From the NCBI GenBank assembly GCA_017468215.1, contig JAFUJG010000134.1, positions 1-17,677 of the forward strand: a stretch of 17,677 nucleotides of DNA. Direction: 5' to 3'. The stretch comes from Clostridia bacterium (lineage in GTDB: Bacteria; Bacillota; Clostridia; UMGS1883). The translations under genes and the position numbers were made by a program. Positions 15,019-17,677 of the stretch are shown piece by piece. Each line of letters begins with the position of its first letter. Positions within the stretch are counted from its first letter, which is position 1. The notes under the pieces were generated by a model. It saw only the letters and a program-made list of their open reading frames with translations. It searched no databases and was not told the DNA's origin.

Positions 15019-15390
15019 TCACAAACAAACCAACGCCGTAATAATAATCTGCAAAATATGTATACATTGGTCAGTTATCAAATTAATCGCTTTCTTGTTT
15101 GCCTTCGCATTGTCTACAATTAAATGTATCAAGGCATTTCCTATGAGGCTCACCGCAAACCATACTGTTACATCAAAGCTTTCCATATATGCAATCGGCA
15201 GCATAATCATAAAACTCCAACTAAAGCCGTGCATCAGAAGTGCACATATATAATCATGTTTATACATTTCTTCCGGTGCATTGTCTTCCCACCAACTCTT
15301 TTGCTTTGCGCTCGCAAGCCACCCCTGCAAATAATAGTCGTCTACAATGTGCAGGAAAATCATTAAGATAACTGTGAAAATTTTATTCAT
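15019..15390 (-). CDS. DUF3307-like small membrane protein, 123 aa
   Basis: I chose ATG 15390 because AAAGGAG lies seven nt upstream; the longer frame starts before that site. The protein has about four hydrophobic segments. It keeps a pattern I associate with DUF3307: an early HIVDDYYLQ (H14, D17, Q22), a mid HD (45-46) and LMHG (52-55), then LIHLIVDNAK (H89, D93), and finally TDQCIHILQ (D107, Q108, H111). These conserved His and Asp residues in membrane helices suggest a catalytic or metal-binding membrane protein, but the family's function is unknown. It is divergent from the plus-strand cassette, and the spacing leaves only a short intergenic region. Confidence 0.75.
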   Translation of the reverse strand: MNKIFTVILMIFLHIVDDYYLQGWLASAKQKSWWEDNAPEEMYKHDYICALLMHGFSWSFMIMLPIAYMESFDVTVWFAVSLIGNALIHLIVDNAKANKKAINLITDQCIHILQIIITALVCL

Positions 15391-15426
15391 TACTGTACTC
15401 CTTTCCATAATTTTTCATAACTTCTC

Positions 15427-15455
15427 TTGATTTTTTCATTTCATTTTAATATAAT
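15427..15455 (+). promoter_or_regulatory. Vegetative sigma-factor promoter for the plus-strand cassette
   Basis: TTGATT (15427-15432) and a perfect TATAAT (15450-15455) are separated by exactly 17 bp. Transcription would start near 15462, only a few bases before the GGAGG of the first plus-strand gene. It is the best match to consensus I found in the window, and it drives genes against the direction of all others. Confidence 0.8.
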
Positions 15456-15478
15456 AATCTTGATTGGAGGTGATGCTT

Positions 15479-15880
15479 GTGCTAAAAGAACTTATATTTA
15501 AACTTTTCGTTAGTTTTGAAAATAGTTATGATGATTTAAAAGAATTTTTCAATAAATCAATTCAACAATCTATCTTAGAAAAACAACAAAAGCTTAAACG
15601 TAAACTTGAGCTCAAACTTTATTATGAATCAATCAAGTGTTCTCCTCTACACAAACATCAGATTCCAAGACTAAAACTTTTATATGCCGTCAATACGATA
15701 AAAATTATACCGCTATTGACAGTTTTAAATTGCTCAATTAGTTATAAAATATGTTTTAACACCAAGTTAACTCTCCGTAGTCGAATACTGACTACTGGAG
15801 GTGTCTATAGTGTTAAAAATATTAATAGCTATAACATGGATTATTTTTGTAAACTTGGTGGTAATTATTGTGGCAACTAA
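15479..15880 (+). CDS. Unknown AT-rich plus-strand gene, 133 aa
   Basis: First gene of the plus-strand cassette. GTG at 15479 sits eight nt after GGAGG; the upstream in-frame TTG overlaps the ribosome site. The first 50 residues look protein-like and charged (FENSYDDLKEFFNKS, LEKQQKLKRKLELKLYYES), probably a helical or coiled-coil segment. A hydrophobic stretch follows (IKIIPLLTVLNCSI). The final part overlaps a second, better-supported small gene in another frame, so the true gene may be shorter or frameshifted. No family recognised. Base composition is clearly more AT-rich than its neighbours, which suggests separate acquisition. Confidence 0.5.
   Translation: MLKELIFKLFVSFENSYDDLKEFFNKSIQQSILEKQQKLKRKLELKLYYESIKCSPLHKHQIPRLKLLYAVNTIKIIPLLTVLNCSISYKICFNTKLTLRSRILTTGGVYSVKNINSYNMDYFCKLGGNYCGN
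15777..15801 (+). promoter_or_regulatory. Hairpin abutting the ribosome site of the 48-codon gene
   Basis: GTAGTC (15777-15782) pairs with GACTAC (15790-15795), and the ribosome site TGGAGG follows at once (15796-15801). Such a stem next to the ribosome site could modulate translation. A TTGACA at 15716-15721 lies upstream, but the only good -10 (TATAAA at 15743) is 21 bp away, so an internal promoter is weak. Confidence 0.45.
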
Positions 15881-15956
15881 TATTGCCCAAAAAATGGGTG
15901 TTGACATTCATTATGAGTCATCTATTTTTAAAATTACAATCAAAAAAAGAAAGTGA
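15810..15956 (+). CDS. Small single-span membrane peptide, 48 aa
   Basis: Begins with GTG at 15810, eight nt after GGAGG, and ends with TGA at 15956, just before a terminator. The first 22 residues form one hydrophobic membrane helix (LIAITWIIFVNLVVIIVA). The rest is polar, ending in a basic tail (FKITIKKRK). This plan, together with the hairpin at the ribosome site and its own terminator, resembles membrane-acting type I toxins or small holin-like peptides of Firmicutes. That is inference from layout; I did not recognise a family. It overlaps the end of the longer frame upstream. Confidence 0.55.
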   Translation: MLKILIAITWIIFVNLVVIIVATNIAQKMGVDIHYESSIFKITIKKRK

Positions 15957-15964
15957 TTACATAT

Positions 15965-15994
15965 ACCCTCGCTCTACGCGGGGGTTCTTTTTTT
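15965..15994 (+). terminator. Intrinsic terminator of the plus-strand cassette
   Basis: ACCCTCGC (15965-15972) pairs with GCGGGGGT (15978-15985, one G-T pair) around a 5-nt loop, followed by TCTTTTTTT. It closes the plus-strand genes nine nt after the last stop. The 70 bp beyond it, up to the neighbouring minus-strand gene end, hold nothing I can identify. Confidence 0.85.
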
Positions 15995-16042
15995 GATGTC
16001 ATCACACGACCACGAAGCATCACATCATATTAATAGGTTCCA

Positions 16043-16315
16043 CTACTTTTCACCTTCCTTTCTTATACCGTAACTACAAAAATCTGTTGCCAAAACCTTC
16101 TTCTGTGTGGTTTCAAGACACAATCCAATTACAGTTCCGTCCATGTAATATTTGCAATCCTTACACCTAACCACTTCCACAACATCGGATACCGTCTTTC
16201 CATCCACCGCCATCTGTGCCGCTTTTTCAACAAGCTTATATTTTTCTTTATCGTCAGTTTCAAACTGCAAAGAATATTCGCCCTTGCCTTGCTGTGATTT
16301 CCAAGATGTCGCCAT
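16043..16315 (-). CDS. Small Cys-rich protein with CxxC site, 90 aa
   Basis: Last gene of the RT operon. ATG 16315 overlaps the stop of the upstream gene (TAATG), and AAAGGAG lies at good spacing; the longer frame is not needed. The C-terminal half carries VRCKDCKYY (C51, C54), then C66 and C80 in DFCSYG. This arrangement is a common small zinc-binding module of clostridial phages, in my experience. The N-terminal half is charged and helical. No enzymatic motif is visible. Tight coupling to the RT suggests joint expression. Confidence 0.75.
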   Translation of the reverse strand: MATSWKSQQGKGEYSLQFETDDKEKYKLVEKAAQMAVDGKTVSDVVEVVRCKDCKYYMDGTVIGLCLETTQKKVLATDFCSYGIRKEGEK

Positions 16316-16470
16316 TACACCCACTCCTTTCCGCAGTCTCGACACTTATACACAAGCTTTTCTATTTTACTGTTGTAAAATACACTATCCATAATCCCAT
16401 CACAGTCCGGGCAATGGCATTTCAAATGCTTGTAATAAAAATTTTTCAATTTAATCAGCCACTTTTTCAT
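16315..16470 (-). CDS. Zinc-ribbon microprotein, 51 aa
   Basis: Starts at ATG 16470, overlapping the stop of the gene before it (TGATG), and stops at 16315, overlapping the next ATG. The N-terminal 17 residues are basic and aromatic (KKWLIKLKNFYYKHLK). Two CxxC pairs follow, CPDC and CRDC (C20, C23, C43, C46), with about 20 residues between them, giving a complete minimal zinc ribbon. The basic N-terminus plus ribbon suggests nucleic-acid binding. Function is unknown. Overlapping junctions at both ends are good evidence that it is translated. Confidence 0.75.
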   Translation of the reverse strand: MKKWLIKLKNFYYKHLKCHCPDCDGIMDSVFYNSKIEKLVYKCRDCGKEWV

Positions 16471-16637
16471 CAGTTTGCACCGCCTTTCCACCTTGCCGTG
16501 TTTCCTAACCTACTTAAATTTCTTTTCTTTGCATTCTCACTTGAAATCTTTTTCCTGCAATCAGGACAGAAAAAAGCATTTGGACCGCCCATAAACACGC
16601 TTTCGCACCGTTCGCATATAGTAGGAGCTTTACTCAT
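16470..16637 (-). CDS. Zinc-finger microprotein, 55 aa
   Basis: Starts with ATG 16637 inside the last codons of the RT gene (ATGA overlap), with GGAATGAGGA-type purine-rich sequence before it. A CERC near residues 8-11 and a CPDC at 24-27 form one four-cysteine site. The rest is basic (KKISSENAKKRN, then WKGG). This resembles the small zinc fingers often found beside phage nucleases, although none is present. Coupled translation with the RT suggests a stoichiometric partner, for example an RNA- or DNA-binding factor; that is inference. Confidence 0.75.
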   Translation of the reverse strand: MSKAPTICERCESVFMGGPNAFFCPDCRKKISSENAKKRNLSRLGNTARWKGGAN

Positions 16638-17674
16638 TCCTCATTTCGCCCTCCTAATTCTTCACTAATTCTTTCATCCATCTGCTTTCCGAACCTATAA
16701 CAATTCCCATGTGATATATGGTTCTTCCACGCACCATAGGAAGCATCAAACTTCTCTCTTGGCAGCTTCCCTTCCCGGACAAGCCTCGCCATCCGCACAA
16801 ACTTCTTCTGTGCATTCCTCTTATTCTGGTTCTTCAGCCTTCGTATAACCTTGCCATTCTCCGTCACATACGTGTGAAACCCAAGATAATTTACACCGTT
16901 CTTGAATGGCATAATCTGTGTCTTTCCGTTAAAGGTCAAATCAAGCGTTCCGAGGAACTCCGTCAGCACTTCAAGGCAATACTTTAAATATTCCTTGCTC
17001 GGGTGTATCAAGTAAAAATCGTCCATATATCTGCCGTAATACTCAATTCCCATCTCACCTTTGATGAGCTTGTCCATACCGTCCAAGTACAAAAGTGCAA
17101 AGCCTTGATTAATCTGATTACCGAGCGGTATTCCTAAACCTTCCGTACTGTCAATAAACAAATCACACAGCCAACATATGGCTTTGTCATAGGAGAAATG
17201 GTAATTCACAACATCCTTCAGCTTTTCGTGAGGGATGCTGTAAAAGAACTTTGTAATATCACACTTTAATATGTAACCGTCAAAATGGTACTTCTTCCAG
17301 AACTCTTTCATCTGCACACTCAAACGGTCAAGCCCGAACAGTGTGCCTTTTCCTTTCTGCCCGGCACAGTTATCGTATATAAATACCTCCTGCAGCTTTG
17401 GCAGTATCACATTATCGCATAAGCTATGCTGTACAACCTTATCCTTGAAGGGCGTTGTTTTAATAATACGTTCCTTCGGCTCATACACTTTAAACTCTGT
17501 GTATTCTGATACCCTGTAAGTTTTGTTTCTTAATTGTTCTATCAGAAAATGTACACCATCTAAAGCCGATGCAGAAAACCGTGCGGCACTTTTCTTGTTT
17601 CCTTTGCCGCATTTTGCTCTCTTGTAAGCCTTGTACATATTCTCAAAATCAATAACCTTCTCAAAGTCGGTCAT
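16634..17674 (-). CDS. Reverse transcriptase, DGR-type lineage, 346 aa
   Basis: The RT core motifs are visible in order. FKVYEPKERIIKTTPFKDK (61-79) and VVQHSLCDN follow the N-terminal helices. LKCDITKFF (136-144) holds catalytic D139. GIPLGNQINQ (181-190) has the polar Q-x-x-Q-like motif 4 of DGR enzymes rather than the QG...SP of group II introns. YMDD (216-219) holds D218 and D219, and NYLGFHTY (262-269) is the thumb-side motif. The C-terminus (SYGAWKNHISHGN) also matches the end of DGR RTs such as the Bordetella phage enzyme. No maturase or nuclease domain is attached. I see no template or variable repeat nearby, so the DGR function is unproven. The start is three bases from the window edge and may lie further upstream. 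Confidence 0.92.
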   Translation of the reverse strand: MTDFEKVIDFENMYKAYKRAKCGKGNKKSAARFSASALDGVHFLIEQLRNKTYRVSEYTEFKVYEPKERIIKTTPFKDKVVQHSLCDNVILPKLQEVFIYDNCAGQKGKGTLFGLDRLSVQMKEFWKKYHFDGYILKCDITKFFYSIPHEKLKDVVNYHFSYDKAICWLCDLFIDSTEGLGIPLGNQINQGFALLYLDGMDKLIKGEMGIEYYGRYMDDFYLIHPSKEYLKYCLEVLTEFLGTLDLTFNGKTQIMPFKNGVNYLGFHTYVTENGKVIRRLKNQNKRNAQKKFVRMARLVREGKLPREKFDASYGAWKNHISHGNCYRFGKQMDERISEELGGRNEE

Positions 17675-17677
17675 ACA

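Noticed and set aside
15391..15470. Divergent minus-strand promoter for the DUF3307-like gene
   Set aside because: AT-rich sequence gives several partial -10 matches but no acceptable -35 pair.
15716..15748. Second promoter TTGACA...TATAAA inside the plus-strand cassette
   Set aside because: Spacing of 21 bp is too long, and the 17-bp alternative has a poor -10, so I only mention it as weak.
16043..17674. Template/variable repeat pair of a classical DGR
   Set aside because: I looked for a repeat with A-specific differences near the RT and at the fibre-like gene end of the window and saw none. It may lie outside.

Overview
This is a piece of a tailed-phage genome or prophage from a low-to-moderate-GC Gram-positive host, most likely a gut-type clostridium. 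The reasons are strong GGAGG-type ribosome sites, frequent GTG and TTG starts, the protein flavour, and clostridial-looking hairpin repeats. The host assignment is inference; no host gene is visible. Almost everything is coded on the minus strand, so the transcription order runs from high to low coordinates.

Right end (17674 to 16043, minus): a reverse transcriptase of the diversity-generating-retroelement (DGR) lineage heads a tightly overlapping operon with three small Cys-rich proteins. Next comes an AT-rich insert on the opposite strand (15427 to 15994), with its own near-consensus promoter, small genes and terminator. This looks like a phage moron. Further left lie a small DUF3307-like membrane protein, a ParB-like protein without a visible ParA, a 56-codon ORF, a double zinc-ribbon protein and an HUH-type rolling-circle replication protein, then a 68-codon Cys-rich gene.

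Left half (11154 to 1, minus): an ordered podovirus-like morphogenesis module. It holds terminase small subunit, terminase large subunit, two small proteins, a P22-type portal, scaffold, major capsid protein, an intrinsic terminator, connector, adaptor, a 714-codon tail-hub or stabilization protein, a coiled-coil protein, an unknown protein, and the start of a probable tail-fibre or structural protein cut by the window edge. Many junctions are stop/start overlaps, as expected for a single late operon.

The intergenic DNA is the most unusual part. Three dispersed copies of one two-to-three-hairpin element lie at 9035-9210, 11192-11395 and 13324-13444. Their stems differ in sequence but keep pairing through compensatory changes. 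A conserved 20-bp site occurs four times in or near them. A second element is present twice (11464-11561 and 11864-11966), again with compensatory changes, on either side of the 68-codon gene. A chain of short hairpins separated by an ATTTCACT-like spacer lies at 12782-12989. Together with the HUH protein and the RT operon, these are the best candidates for something undescribed.
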